64,000 nucleotides of DNA, taken from the NCBI RefSeq assembly GCF_000334895.1, contig NZ_BAFM01000002.1, positions 124,001-188,000 of the forward strand, given 5' to 3'. The notes under the pieces were generated by a model. It had not been told where the DNA came from. It saw only the letters and a program-made list of their open reading frames with translations, and made no database searches. The position numbers and the translations under genes are program-made. This DNA is from Halococcus agarilyticus. GTDB taxonomy: Archaea > Halobacteriota > Halobacteria > Halobacteriales > Halococcaceae. Positions 35,100 to 43,319 of the stretch are shown here, in pieces. Within the stretch, counting starts at the first letter, position 1; every line of letters starts with the position of its first letter.

Positions 35100-35579
35100 T
35101 CAGACCTCAGCGTCGATCGCCGCGCCGCACTCGGGGCATTCGAGCCCCATCCCGTCGTCGGTCATCGTGATCGCGAGCACGTCGCTCTCGTCGCACTCGG
35201 GGCAGGGCTGGGGCACGCGCCCCTCGGTCGAGTCCTTCGGCGCGCCGAGCGCCAGCGCGACCACGCGCTCGTCGCTCTCGTTGCGTCCCTGCTGGAACTC
35301 GCCGGGCGCGAACCGGATCGTCTCGCCGGCCGCCACCTTGACGAGATCGCTGTCGGCGGTGGCCTCGGGCTTGGTCTCGAACGTCGCGGTCCCCTCCTGG
35401 ACGTAGAACACCTCCTCCTGATCGAGGTGGGCGTGGAGCCCGCCCGAGAACGCCTCGCCCGGCTCCAGCGCGTAGTGGTTCATGGCGAGATCCGCGGTGT
35501 CGAGCGGCTCCGACAGGCTGCGCCGATCGGCGTCGCCCATCTCGCTCTGCGCCGCCTCGTCGATGGCAGTCTTCTCCAT
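35100..35579 (-). CDS. Cupin-domain protein with C-terminal zinc ribbon
   Basis: A 159-residue protein. The cupin core spans about 35-115, with motif 1 GLHAHLDQEEVFYVQEG (metal ligands His49, His51 and Glu55/56) and motif 2 FAPGEFQQGRN. A four-Cys ribbon follows: Cys126-Cys129 (CPEC) and Cys148-Cys151 (CPEC). The ribbon is probably structural or nucleic-acid binding. The fusion suggests a metal-binding regulator or sensor more than a metabolic enzyme. The substrate is unknown. Confidence 0.85.
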   Translation of the reverse strand: MEKTAIDEAAQSEMGDADRRSLSEPLDTADLAMNHYALEPGEAFSGGLHAHLDQEEVFYVQEGTATFETKPEATADSDLVKVAAGETIRFAPGEFQQGRNESDERVVALALGAPKDSTEGRVPQPCPECDESDVLAITMTDDGMGLECPECGAAIDAEV

Positions 35580-35686
35580 GCGAACCCACTACCGTCGGGA
35601 CGAACAAAAGCCCTCTCAGGGGTTCGAAAAGGGCCGACGGGCCACCGGAACCACAACCCATACCCGTTCCGGACCGAACACCGCGT

Positions 35687-37174
35687 ATGCGACGCCGGGA
35701 TCTACTGTGCGCTGCGGCCGGGACGCTCTCGCTGCCGGCCGTCACTCGGCGAACGACCGCCCAACCGGCGTACGAACCGCTCGGGCGCGTCCCGCTCGAC
35801 GGCGCGACCGAGGTCGTCGTGAGCGACGACGGCCGGACGGCGTTTCTCGCCGCCACGACCGGGTTCGGCACGGTGGATCTGAGCGATCCCCGAAATCCAC
35901 GAGTGCTCGCCGACCGACGGAACCTGCTCGCCGGCCACGAGAACGGTCCTCTCCGCGATATCCGAGACGTCAAGCTCGCTGGCGACCGGCTGGCCGTCGT
36001 CGGCCCCGCGAACCCGAACGCGGGGATCGACGCGATGGTACTCTACGACGTGAGCGATCCCGCCGATCCCGAACGGGTCGCGGTCCACGAGACCGACTAC
36101 GCCATCCACAACGCCTTCCTGACAGATGGCCGGGCGTACCTCTCGCAGTTCGACGGCGAGACGGTGGGCATGACGATCGTCGACGTCGCGAACGACGAGC
36201 CCGAGCGCGTCGGGCGGTGGTCGATCCTCGACGAGCCCGACTGGGGAGAGATTCCCTTGTTTCCCGCGACGGTCCACGACATCTGGGTACAAAACGGGAT
36301 GGCCTACATCGCCCACTGGGACGCCGGGACGTGGCTGATCGACGTGCGCGACCCGTCGAATCCGACCGCGATCACCAGGATCGGGGGGCTCGCACCCGAC
36401 GAGCTCGCGTCGCTGTCGGGCGAGGCGCTCCGGCGCGCACAGCTCGTTCCGCCGGGCAACTCCCACTACGTCACCGTCGACGACGACGCCGCGATCATGG
36501 GCGTCGGCGTCGAGTCGTGGGCCGTCGAGGGCGAGGGCGGCCCGGGCGGGATCACGCTCTGGGACATCGCATCGCCACAGAACCCCGAGGAACTCGCCAC
36601 GATCGACGCGCCGCCGACACCGGCCCCGAGCTACGGCGGGCTCTGGACCACCGCGCACAACTTCGATCTCAAGGAGGGCCGGCTCTACTCGTCGTGGTAT
36701 CGCGGCGGGGTGAAGATCCACGACGTGAGCGATCCAGCGAACCCAGAGGAGATCGCTCGGTGGCGACGAACCGAGAACACGAGTTTCTGGGCGACCGTGC
36801 TCGCGGTCCCCGGGGAGTTCTTCGTGGGCTGTAGCTGGAACCAGTACGGCGAACTTCCCCAAGCGTATCTCTACACGTTCCCCGACCGCGCCGGCCCGGC
36901 ACCGGAATCGACCACGCTTGCGACCGACCGCAACGCAACGGCCCGCAACGAACCGACGGCCCGCAGCACAACGACGAACCGTGACGCGACGACCGCGAAC
37001 GGCTCCGTGCCGACGACCGGCTCGACGGGCGGGACCGAAGCGACGAGCAACGGAACGGGTGGTGGGGGCAGTGCGGGCGCAGGACCAGGGTTCGGCGTGC
37101 CCGCGGCGCTCGGTGGCGTCGGCCTCGCAGCGTGGCGATATCTCCGCCGGAACGACGAGTCGAAAAGGCGGTAG
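35687..37174 (+). CDS. Secreted LVIVD-repeat beta-propeller with PGF-CTERM anchor
   Basis: A 495-residue protein. The N-terminus (MRRRDLLCAAAGTLSLPAVTRR) is a twin-arginine signal peptide. Repeats of the LVIVD type follow: TVDLSDPRNPRVLA, LYDVSDPADPERVA, LIDVRDPSNPTAI, LWDIASPQNPEELA, IHDVSDPANPEEIA. A Thr/Asn/Ser-rich stalk (about 405-460) precedes GPGFGVPAALGGVGLAAWRYLRR, a PGF-CTERM signal processed by the archaeosortase ArtA and replaced by a lipid anchor. The protein is therefore Tat-exported, glycosylated on its stalk and fixed to the cell surface. Its ligand is unknown. Confidence 0.88.
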   Translation: MRRRDLLCAAAGTLSLPAVTRRTTAQPAYEPLGRVPLDGATEVVVSDDGRTAFLAATTGFGTVDLSDPRNPRVLADRRNLLAGHENGPLRDIRDVKLAGDRLAVVGPANPNAGIDAMVLYDVSDPADPERVAVHETDYAIHNAFLTDGRAYLSQFDGETVGMTIVDVANDEPERVGRWSILDEPDWGEIPLFPATVHDIWVQNGMAYIAHWDAGTWLIDVRDPSNPTAITRIGGLAPDELASLSGEALRRAQLVPPGNSHYVTVDDDAAIMGVGVESWAVEGEGGPGGITLWDIASPQNPEELATIDAPPTPAPSYGGLWTTAHNFDLKEGRLYSSWYRGGVKIHDVSDPANPEEIARWRRTENTSFWATVLAVPGEFFVGCSWNQYGELPQAYLYTFPDRAGPAPESTTLATDRNATARNEPTARSTTTNRDATTANGSVPTTGSTGGTEATSNGTGGGGSAGAGPGFGVPAALGGVGLAAWRYLRRNDESKRR

Positions 37175-37191
37175 CGAAGCGGCGTGGTCGT

Positions 37192-37569
37192 CTACCGCAG
37201 CGCGTCGCGGTCGGCCGCAAATCGCACTCGATCGTGGACCGTCGGGCCGAGCGAGAGTTCGACCACGTCCTCGGTGAGCACGCGCCCGCCCTCGACCGGG
37301 ACGCCCCACGTCCCAAACCGGAGATAGCCCCGAATGTCGTCGGCGTGAGTGAACAGATCGAGGTACTCGACACCGTGTTCGGGAAACTCGCTCGCGCTGT
37401 GGGCCCGGTCCATGTCGGAGTAGACCGTATCGAGACCATCGAAGAAGGCTTCGAGCTCGTCGGCAGCGTCGTTCGTGGCCGCGACGACCGACTCGCTCGC
37501 CGCACGAATCTCGTCCGAGGAGAGTCCCGCGTCGGCGAGCGCGCGCTGGGTGCGCTGATCGAAGTGCAT
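37192..37569 (-). CDS. Conserved haloarchaeal protein of unknown function
   Basis: A 125-residue acidic soluble protein. The first half is helical (QRTQRALADAGLSSDEIRAASESVV), then DTVYSDMDRAHS, and the second half is beta-rich (YLRFGTWGVPVEGGRVL). It has no enzyme motif. It is similar in size and composition to haloarchaea-specific DUF families. It lies 50 nt downstream of the NOG1-type GTPase gene on the same strand. Confidence 0.7.
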   Translation of the reverse strand: MHFDQRTQRALADAGLSSDEIRAASESVVAATNDAADELEAFFDGLDTVYSDMDRAHSASEFPEHGVEYLDLFTHADDIRGYLRFGTWGVPVEGGRVLTEDVVELSLGPTVHDRVRFAADRDALR

Positions 37570-37618
37570 GGCGGTAGTTCGGGTGCGAGCGGTGAAAGCG
37601 TCGTGGTTGGAGCCGACG

Positions 37619-38566
37619 TCAGGGCAGCTCGGGTTCGTAGCCGATCGCGTCGACCGCCGCGTCGATCAGCTCCTCGATCCCCTCGCTCTCCTCGACGCTC
37701 AAGTAGTGATCGGCGTCGAGATCGCGCGAGCGGTCGGCCTTCGAGCACACCGTGAGCACCGGCACGTCGAAACGCTCGCGGACGGCGGTTTCGAGCGCAC
37801 GCTGGTCGGCGAGCGGGTAGCCACACGACTCGCTCGCGTCGACGAACACCACCACGCAGTCGGCGGCGTGGGTGAGCGCGCTCTCGGCCTGGAGTTCGAT
37901 GTCGTTGCGTTCGCCGGAGTCGCGATCGAGCAGCCCCGGAGTGTCGACGAGCTGGTAGCGGATGTGATCGCGAGTGAGGTGTCCGACGCCGACTCGGGTG
38001 GTGGTGAACGGGTACGACGCGATCTCGTGGCGCGCGTTCGTGACGTTGTTGACGAATGAGGACTTGCCGACGTTCGGGAAGCCCGCGACCACGATCGTGG
38101 GCTCGTCGGGGCGGATGTCGGGGAGCGCGCGGAGATCGTTGCGCGCTTCGCCGAGGCGATCGAGATCGTCGGCGACCTCCTCCACCACGTCCGCGAGCCG
38201 CGCGAACGCCTGCTTTCTGAGCTTGCGCGCGGTCTCGATGTCGCCGCGGAGCCGGCTCTGATATTCGTCCTTGATCTCGTCGGTTTTCCGGCTCGCCCAC
38301 CCGACCTCCGAGAGGCTCTTCCGCACTTCGTCGACCGCGACGAGCGAATCGGCGAGTTCGTAGTAAAAGGGGTCGACGGTGTCGAAGTCAGGCCAGCTCG
38401 TCACGACGTGTTCGAGGTTGTCCGAGAGCACGTTCGCCGCGGTCTGGAGCATCGACTGCTGGGCTTCGGTCCCGGATTTCGCCCGGCCCGCCCGCGTCGC
38501 CCGCGAGAACGCCCGGTCGATCAGCTCCTCCGCGGTGGGCGTCGTCGGCAGATCCTCGAAAATCAT
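37619..38566 (-). CDS. NOG1-type ribosome-biogenesis GTPase
   Basis: A 315-residue OBG-HflX-superfamily GTPase. A helical N-terminal NOGCT-like bundle (1-150) precedes G1 GFPNVGKSS (about 162-170), G2 YPFTTTRVGVG, G3 DTPGLLDRD and G4 SKADRSRD. Eukaryotic Nog1 acts in 60S assembly; archaeal homologues bind the large subunit. GCGTTTTTA about 27 nt before the ATG suggests a leaderless transcript. Confidence 0.9.
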   Translation of the reverse strand: MIFEDLPTTPTAEELIDRAFSRATRAGRAKSGTEAQQSMLQTAANVLSDNLEHVVTSWPDFDTVDPFYYELADSLVAVDEVRKSLSEVGWASRKTDEIKDEYQSRLRGDIETARKLRKQAFARLADVVEEVADDLDRLGEARNDLRALPDIRPDEPTIVVAGFPNVGKSSFVNNVTNARHEIASYPFTTTRVGVGHLTRDHIRYQLVDTPGLLDRDSGERNDIELQAESALTHAADCVVVFVDASESCGYPLADQRALETAVRERFDVPVLTVCSKADRSRDLDADHYLSVEESEGIEELIDAAVDAIGYEPELP

Positions 38567-38658
38567 GCCTGCTGTAGATCGTACGGACGTAAAAACGCGT
38601 CAGTCGGCGGCGAACGGACGAGGAACGTCTATGTCGTCGATTCCAGCGCCGCCGATAC

Positions 38659-38666
38659 ACATATAC
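38659..38666 (+). promoter_or_regulatory. TATA box of the Gly-rich membrane protein gene
   Basis: ACATATAC is centred 27 nt upstream of the ATG at 38690, which it supports as the start. Confidence 0.6.
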
Positions 38667-38689
38667 TATCACGTGGACTACCCGTGGAT

Positions 38690-39043
38690 ATGACGAACTG
38701 GCGTGCGGTCGGGATCGGGTTCCTCGTCCACATCGTACTCGGGATCGTCGGCGCGCCGATCGGGATCGGTCCGCTCGCCGCCGGGATCGTCTCCGGGTTC
38801 GTCGCGGGCTACGTCGCCGGTGGCGGTATCGGGAGCGGTGCGTGGCACGGCCTGCTCGCGGGGTCGATCGGCGGGATCGTGCTCGCGATCGTCCTCGGGA
38901 TCGCGATCACGATCGGGGCCGGCATCGCCGGTGGTCCGCTCGGTGGACTGCTCGGCGGCGGCGCGCTCGTCGTCGGTGTGCTCGTGGCGATCGTGTCGGG
39001 GTTCGAAAGCGCGATCGGCGGGGCGATCGCCGGACTGCTCTGA
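38690..39043 (+). CDS. Gly-rich small membrane protein (DUF5518-like)
   Basis: A 117-residue, almost wholly hydrophobic protein of four Gly/Ile/Ala-rich helices (GIGPLAAGIVSGFVAGYVAGGG, GGPLGGLLGGG). The short N-terminus MTNWRAVG and repeated GIGxLxxGxxxGFxAGYVAG pattern resemble haloarchaeal DUF5518 membrane proteins. The function is unknown. It converges with hisE, with 6 nt between the two stop codons. Confidence 0.7.
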   Translation: MTNWRAVGIGFLVHIVLGIVGAPIGIGPLAAGIVSGFVAGYVAGGGIGSGAWHGLLAGSIGGIVLAIVLGIAITIGAGIAGGPLGGLLGGGALVVGVLVAIVSGFESAIGGAIAGLL

Positions 39044-39049
39044 GCAGGC

Positions 39050-39373
39050 CTATCGCCGTTCACGAAGCTCAGCGCGCAGGTCGTCCACGTCCGCGCCGTT
39101 CATCGCGAGCAGCACGAGCAGGTGATAGACGATGTCGGCGCTCTCGTGGAGGAGTTCCTCTCGGTCGTCGTCCTTCGCCGCGAGCACGAGCTCCGTACTC
39201 TCTTCCCCCAGCTTTTCGAGCACGGCGTTCTCGCCCTTCTCGTGGGTGAACAGCGACGCCGTGTACGATCCCTCGGGGAGGGTGTCCCGGCGCTCCTCGA
39301 TCACGGCGAACAGCTCGTCGAGCACCGGTTCTTCGGCCGTTTTCGTGCCGGCGGTAGTGCGATCGTCGCTCAC
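39050..39373 (-). CDS. hisE: Phosphoribosyl-ATP pyrophosphatase HisE
   Basis: A 107-residue all-alpha pyrophosphatase, second step of histidine synthesis (PR-ATP to PR-AMP). Family segments are visible: LDELFAVIEERRDTLPEGSYTASLF, then KLGEESTELVLAAK and LLHESADIVYHLLVLLA, which hold the Glu/Asp metal ligands. The stand-alone form is usual in haloarchaea. The GTG at 39373 overlaps the stop of the bifunctional nuclease gene by 4 nt. Confidence 0.93.
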   Translation of the reverse strand: MSDDRTTAGTKTAEEPVLDELFAVIEERRDTLPEGSYTASLFTHEKGENAVLEKLGEESTELVLAAKDDDREELLHESADIVYHLLVLLAMNGADVDDLRAELRERR

Positions 39374-39831
39374 AGCTCGTCCACCTCGCGGATGTCCTGG
39401 AGCTCCTCGAACGTCTCGCGTGGCCGGCCACCCTCGTCGAACACGCCCGGATCGACCTCGATGTCGGCACCGGTCCGTGCGGCGAGCGCGAGCGAATCGC
39501 TCGGCCTGGCGTCGATCACGGCGTCCGCGCGCGGCGTGTCGAGGTGGAGGTTCGCGGTGTAGGTCCCGCCGCCCTCCTCGCTCTCCTCGATGGCGTCGAC
39601 CACCACGCGATCCACCCGACCACCCAGTTCCTCGACCACGTCGAGCAGGAGATCGTGGGTCAGCGGTCGGCCGATGTCGACCGCATCCATCCCGCGGGCG
39701 ATCGCGGTCGCCTCGTTGAACCCGATGAAGATCGGCAGGAGGTCGGGCTCGCCGTCGCTCGCGAGGAGCACGACGGGGACCGGCCCGGAGGGCGTGCCCG
39801 CGACACGGACCGCGTCGATGTGGGCGTGCAT
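39370..39831 (-). CDS. Bifunctional nuclease family (DUF151) protein
   Basis: A 153-residue protein with the BFN core: PVVLLASDGEPDLLPIFIGFNEATAI, RPLTHDLLLDVVEELGGRVDRVVV, and the substrate/DNA region DAVIDARPSDSLALAARTGADIEV. Plant BFN has RNase and DNase activity; in prokaryotes the role is unclear. It is co-transcribed with hisE through an ATGA-type overlap. Confidence 0.9.
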   Translation of the reverse strand: MHAHIDAVRVAGTPSGPVPVVLLASDGEPDLLPIFIGFNEATAIARGMDAVDIGRPLTHDLLLDVVEELGGRVDRVVVDAIEESEEGGGTYTANLHLDTPRADAVIDARPSDSLALAARTGADIEVDPGVFDEGGRPRETFEELQDIREVDEL

Positions 39832-39931
39832 GGCTCCCGGACGGGGCGCGCGATGAAAAGTCTGTCACTGCCGGCGGTGGAATTTCGTCGTTCGATCGGT
39901 ACCCGACTGTCGCCGCTCGTCGCGATTGCGC

Positions 39932-40522
39932 TCAAACCGTGACTGTCTCGAAGAAGGCGAGTCCGTGAACCCGCGCGTCGTCGGTGAGTTCGGGGTGGAA
40001 CGCGGTCCCGACCACCGGCCCGTCACGGACCGCGACGGGGTGGCCGTCGAACGACGCGAGCACCTCTGTGTCGCCGACCGACGCGACCCGCGGCGCACGG
40101 ATGAACACCGCCGGGAACGGCTCGTCCAATCCGGTGACGTCGAGGTGGGTCTCGAAGCTGTCGCGCTGGCGGCCGAAGGCGTTGCGATCGACGGTTGCGT
40201 CGATCAGGCCGAGCGTGTCGACCCGGTCGTCGCCCGCATCGGCGGCAGCGACGATCAGTCCCGCACACGTCGCGAGCAACGGCTTGCCCGCCGCGACGTG
40301 AGATGCGATCTCCGCCGCGATCCCCTCGCGGTGGAGGTGCGCCGAGATGGCGGTGGATTCGCCGCCGGGAAGGAGGAGGAGGTCACAGTCGGGCACCGTG
40401 CCCGCGGTGTGGATCTCGACCGTCTCGACGCGCTCGCCGTGGGCGCGCGCCGCGCGCTCGATCGCGGCAGCGTGCTCACGGAAGTCGCCCTGGACCGCGA
40501 TCACGCCGGCTGTGAGAGTCAT
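39932..40522 (-). CDS. pdxT: Pyridoxal 5'-phosphate synthase glutaminase subunit PdxT
   Basis: A 196-residue class I-like glutaminase that feeds ammonia to PdxS for PLP synthesis. It shows AGVIAVQGDFREH, the oxyanion loop LPGGEST, nucleophile Cys86 (ATCAGLIV) and the His176-x-Glu178 pair (FHPEL). The length is normal. pdxS is not in this window. Confidence 0.94.
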   Translation of the reverse strand: MTLTAGVIAVQGDFREHAAAIERAARAHGERVETVEIHTAGTVPDCDLLLLPGGESTAISAHLHREGIAAEIASHVAAGKPLLATCAGLIVAAADAGDDRVDTLGLIDATVDRNAFGRQRDSFETHLDVTGLDEPFPAVFIRAPRVASVGDTEVLASFDGHPVAVRDGPVVGTAFHPELTDDARVHGLAFFETVTV

Positions 40523-40558
40523 GGAAACAGTTTGGAAGGCAGAAAGGACGGTGCCGTG

Positions 40559-40717
40559 TTACAGCACGTTCAAAACGAGGATCAGCACCCCGAACGCCAC
40601 GCCGAACGCCACCACGGTCTTGGGATCGATCCGGATCGCGTTTCGGTCCTCGGCATCGAAGTACCTGACCAGGCCCGCACTCGACATCAGTCCGCCGGAG
40701 TTCTCGCCGCTGCTCAT
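40559..40717 (-). CDS. secG: Preprotein translocase subunit Sec61beta (SecG)
   Basis: A 52-residue tail-anchored protein. The conserved cytoplasmic segment [18 protein letters not shown] is followed by [16 protein letters not shown] and a single C-terminal helix. It is the small beta subunit of the SecYEbeta channel. GGCTTAGG about 27 nt before the ATG at 40717 indicates a leaderless mRNA. Confidence 0.95.
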   Translation of the reverse strand: MSSGENSGGLMSSAGLVRYFDAEDRNAIRIDPKTVVAFGVAFGVLILVLNVL

Positions 40718-40844
40718 ACCCACCCTCCGCGAGCCGCGGGCCTAAGCCTTTCGTCGTGTTTCCCGATGGCTGGAAGGTGTTGCAGACGGAGCGCACGGGT
40801 GGGAAACCCTTATGCGCGCGGCGCGGGTAGTTTCGGTGGAACAC

Positions 40845-41114
40845 ATGACTGTCCGGTTGAAAGACTTTTACGCGGACTGGTGTGGCCCCTGCAAGACCCA
40901 GGATCCGATCCTCGAGGAGATGGAGGAGGACCTGAACGGCGACGTCGAGTTCGAGAAGATCGACGTCGAGGCCGATCAGGAGGTCGCCAACGAGTATCAG
41001 GTGCGCTCGCTGCCGACGCTCGTGATCGAGAACGACGACGGCGTCGTCGAGCGGTTCATCGGCGTGACCCAGCGCGACGAGCTCGAAAGCGCGATCGAGA
41101 AAGCCGGCGCGTAG
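40845..41114 (+). CDS. Thioredoxin-family protein
   Basis: An 89-residue short thioredoxin. The active site WCGPC is at residues 12-16, unusually close to the N-terminus, so the first beta strand and helix of the fold are trimmed. The cis-Pro region is RSLPTLVIE. It is a general disulfide reductase or a component of a specific redox pair. ATG at 40845 (MTVRLKDFYADW) was chosen. An upstream CCCTTATG box predicts a transcript start about 7 nt before it, with GGTGGA as a weak ribosome site. Confidence 0.93.
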   Translation: MTVRLKDFYADWCGPCKTQDPILEEMEEDLNGDVEFEKIDVEADQEVANEYQVRSLPTLVIENDDGVVERFIGVTQRDELESAIEKAGA

Positions 41115-41196
41115 AGCGGTGGCGCTCGACGACCACTGAGTCGTCGCGAATCACTCCTGTTCTATCGACCAGTTGGAGAACGAGCGACGCGTGTGG

Positions 41197-41400
41197 CTAT
41201 CGGAGCCGCTGGTACGCCCGGATCAGGATCTCCGCGATCGCTCCGACGAAGCTCCAGCGGTACGCGAGTGCGGCCGCGCCGAGCAGTAGCGCTGCGATCT
41301 TCGTGTCGCCGCGGTACAGCGCGAGGCCGGCCTCGACGACCATCGAAATCGCGCTGACGAGGCCCGATCGTTTCGACGTGAACAGGTCCGAGAGTCCCAT
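41197..41400 (-). CDS. Small membrane-associated protein
   Basis: A 67-residue protein. A polar N-terminus (MGLSDLFTSKRSG) is followed by an amphipathic/hydrophobic stretch (VSAISMVVEAGLALYRG), a second helix (AALLLGAAALAYRWSFVGA) and a basic end (IRAYQRLR). It is conserved-looking and haloarchaeal in style. No function is known. Confidence 0.65.
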   Translation of the reverse strand: MGLSDLFTSKRSGLVSAISMVVEAGLALYRGDTKIAALLLGAAALAYRWSFVGAIAEILIRAYQRLR

Positions 41401-41472
41401 GTGTCTTCGTACCGGCCGCCAGAGCCATAAGTCCTTAGTCGGCGTGTGCCGGGAGAGGATTGGCGAGCGATG

Positions 41473-41859
41473 TCAATAGGAGTCGATGTCGAGGGCGTCG
41501 ATACGTCCGAACTCGTCGACGTTGCGCGTGAGGACTCCTTCGTCGCGTTCGACGGCGGTCCCGGCGATCAGCACGTCGACCTCGCCGATCCGCTCGCCCC
41601 GATCGACGAGTTTGCGCTGGGTGGCTGTGGCGTGGCGGGCAGCAGCGGCTGTGAACGGGACGACGTCGATCTCGTCGACGACGCCATCGAAGCGCTCCCG
41701 GTGCCGTTCGGCTTCGCCACGGAGACCGACCCCGACCTCGAAAACGGTGAGCGTCGAGAGCGCGATTGGTGTTCCCGTGTCGATCAGTTCTGCAAGCTTG
41801 TCGGTCGCGACTGGCTGCTGTCGGACGAGATCGTTGATGAACGTCGAGTCGAGGATCAC
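41473..41859 (-). CDS. PIN-domain toxin (VapC-like)
   Basis: A 128-residue PIN RNase of standard length. The acidic residues are Asp4 (ILDSTFIND), Glu41 (VFEVGVGL), Asp95 (GEVDVLIAGTA) and Asp115 (TRNVDEF). The GTG start at 41859 overlaps the stop of the upstream HTH gene, so the pair forms a toxin-antitoxin unit. The closest style is VapC that cleaves tRNA or rRNA. The target is unknown. Confidence 0.88.
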   Translation of the reverse strand: MILDSTFINDLVRQQPVATDKLAELIDTGTPIALSTLTVFEVGVGLRGEAERHRERFDGVVDEIDVVPFTAAAARHATATQRKLVDRGERIGEVDVLIAGTAVERDEGVLTRNVDEFGRIDALDIDSY

Positions 41860-42218
41860 GCGTCGGGATCGTCGCTCCGTATCTCGCGGTCGAACCCTTC
41901 GCGCCACTCCCGCTGGCGCTGCTCGGCGCGATCGGCCGCCTCGTCGTCGAGCAGCCCGACGAGCCGCTTGAGCGGGGCTGCGGGGGCCGCCTCGTCGTCG
42001 GGAATCCACCATACTCGGGATCGCCCGCCGACCTTCTTCGACGCCAGCTCACCGCGGTCGTGCAGATCGTCGAGCCGGTTGAAAACCGTCCGCCGCGAGG
42101 CTCCGAGCGCCTCGGCGACCTCGGGAGCGGTGAGCGGCTCGGCGGCGTCATCACGGTCGTCGAACACCGCGAGGACGTCCTCGGGCAGGACACTCCGCGT
42201 CGATCCAGGCGCACCCAT
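41856..42218 (-). CDS. Winged-HTH antitoxin/regulator paired with PIN toxin
   Basis: A 120-residue protein. The HTH at about 10-60 reads LPEDVLAVFDDRDDAAEPLTAPEVAEALGASRRTVFNRLDDLHDRGELASKKVGGRSRVWW, an ArsR/IclR-like winged helix. The Glu/Asp/Arg-rich C-terminal helix (ADRAEQRQREWREGFDREIRSDD) probably neutralises the PIN partner. ATG at 42218 was chosen; another ATG nine codons upstream is possible. ACTATGA about 25 nt upstream may be the TATA box. Confidence 0.82.
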   Translation of the reverse strand: MGAPGSTRSVLPEDVLAVFDDRDDAAEPLTAPEVAEALGASRRTVFNRLDDLHDRGELASKKVGGRSRVWWIPDDEAAPAAPLKRLVGLLDDEAADRAEQRQREWREGFDREIRSDDPDA

Positions 42219-42452
42219 GTTCCCACGAAGGAACGCAGGAATCATAGTTCTGTCGGGGTCAGCGGAGCGGCGAAGCACCATCCCCAGCTGCGCCAGCTTA
42301 GGTCCGCGCTCGCTTGATCGTCACCAACCGGCGTTGCTCGGCCTGCCGTCGTGGGCAGAAACGAAACGAGCCGATCCCGTGAGCGACGTGTTTCCGCTCG
42401 GCTACGTGTCGGTGCTCGACCGCGGTGACGCCGGGGGTTCCAGCGGTTCGTC

Positions 42453-43319
42453 CTAGGGGGACGATCGGTCGAGTGCGGCGAGTCCCTCGGTACGGAACCA
42501 GTCGAGCAGCCGCTCGACCGCCGGTGGGTCGTCGATCCGGTAGTCCGCCGCGGTGTCCTCGCCCGCACCGACGTGGATCCCGACACCCCGTTCGCCGAGC
42601 GCGCGAAAGGCCGCCTCGTCGGTGGTGTCGTCACCGACGTACACCGAGAGCCACTCCTCGAAATCGGCGGTCAACAGCGAGAGCGCCGCACCCTTGTCCC
42701 ACGCGACCGCCGGCGTGAGTTCGACGATCTCCTTGCCGATCGAGCGCTCGAACCCATCGGGCGCGATCCGCTCGACGGCCTCCGCGACCGCTTCGTGGAC
42801 CGCCTCCCGTCGATCGGGGGCCGCACGGTAGTGGATCGTCGCGCTCACCGACTTGTCCTCGACGAAACAGTCGGTGTCCGAGAGCCGATCGTCGAGATCG
42901 TCGACGATGTGTTCGAGATCGCGCTGTCGTTTCTTCGCCACCGGATGCACAGTGATTTCGCCGTCCCGGAAGACTTCGAGCCCGTGGTTGCCGGCGTACG
43001 CGATTCCCTCGACCCCCACGCGCGGCCGGAGGTCGGCGAGCTCCCGGCCGCTGATGACCGCTACCCGGACCCGATCGTGATCGCGGAGCGTCCGGAGCGC
43101 TTCGCGGTTGTCGGGCGCGATCTCGGGTGCGTCGGGGTCCGCTTCGATGGCCGAGAGCGTGCCGTCGAAGTCCGTACAGAAGTAGAGTCCGTCGGCGGCG
43201 GCGAGCCGGTCAGCGATCGTCGCGAGCGGCTCGTCGGTGCCGTCGAACAGCGCCGGCGGTCGGTCGGTGCCGTCCTCACTGGCTGTCCCCCTGTTACCGC
43301 CGGTCGGCTCACCCGCCAT
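42453..43319 (-). CDS. otsB: Trehalose-6-phosphate phosphatase OtsB
   Basis: A 288-residue HAD phosphatase. The nucleophile motif is DFDGTLS (Asp50, Asp52), motif II is VISGRELADL, and motif IV is YVGDDTTDEAAFRAL. The cap contains NHGLEV and KSVSATIHYR. It dephosphorylates trehalose-6-phosphate to trehalose, an osmolyte. Its start overlaps the otsA stop by 11 nt. Confidence 0.93.
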   Translation of the reverse strand: MAGEPTGGNRGTASEDGTDRPPALFDGTDEPLATIADRLAAADGLYFCTDFDGTLSAIEADPDAPEIAPDNREALRTLRDHDRVRVAVISGRELADLRPRVGVEGIAYAGNHGLEVFRDGEITVHPVAKKRQRDLEHIVDDLDDRLSDTDCFVEDKSVSATIHYRAAPDRREAVHEAVAEAVERIAPDGFERSIGKEIVELTPAVAWDKGAALSLLTADFEEWLSVYVGDDTTDEAAFRALGERGVGIHVGAGEDTAADYRIDDPPAVERLLDWFRTEGLAALDRSSP

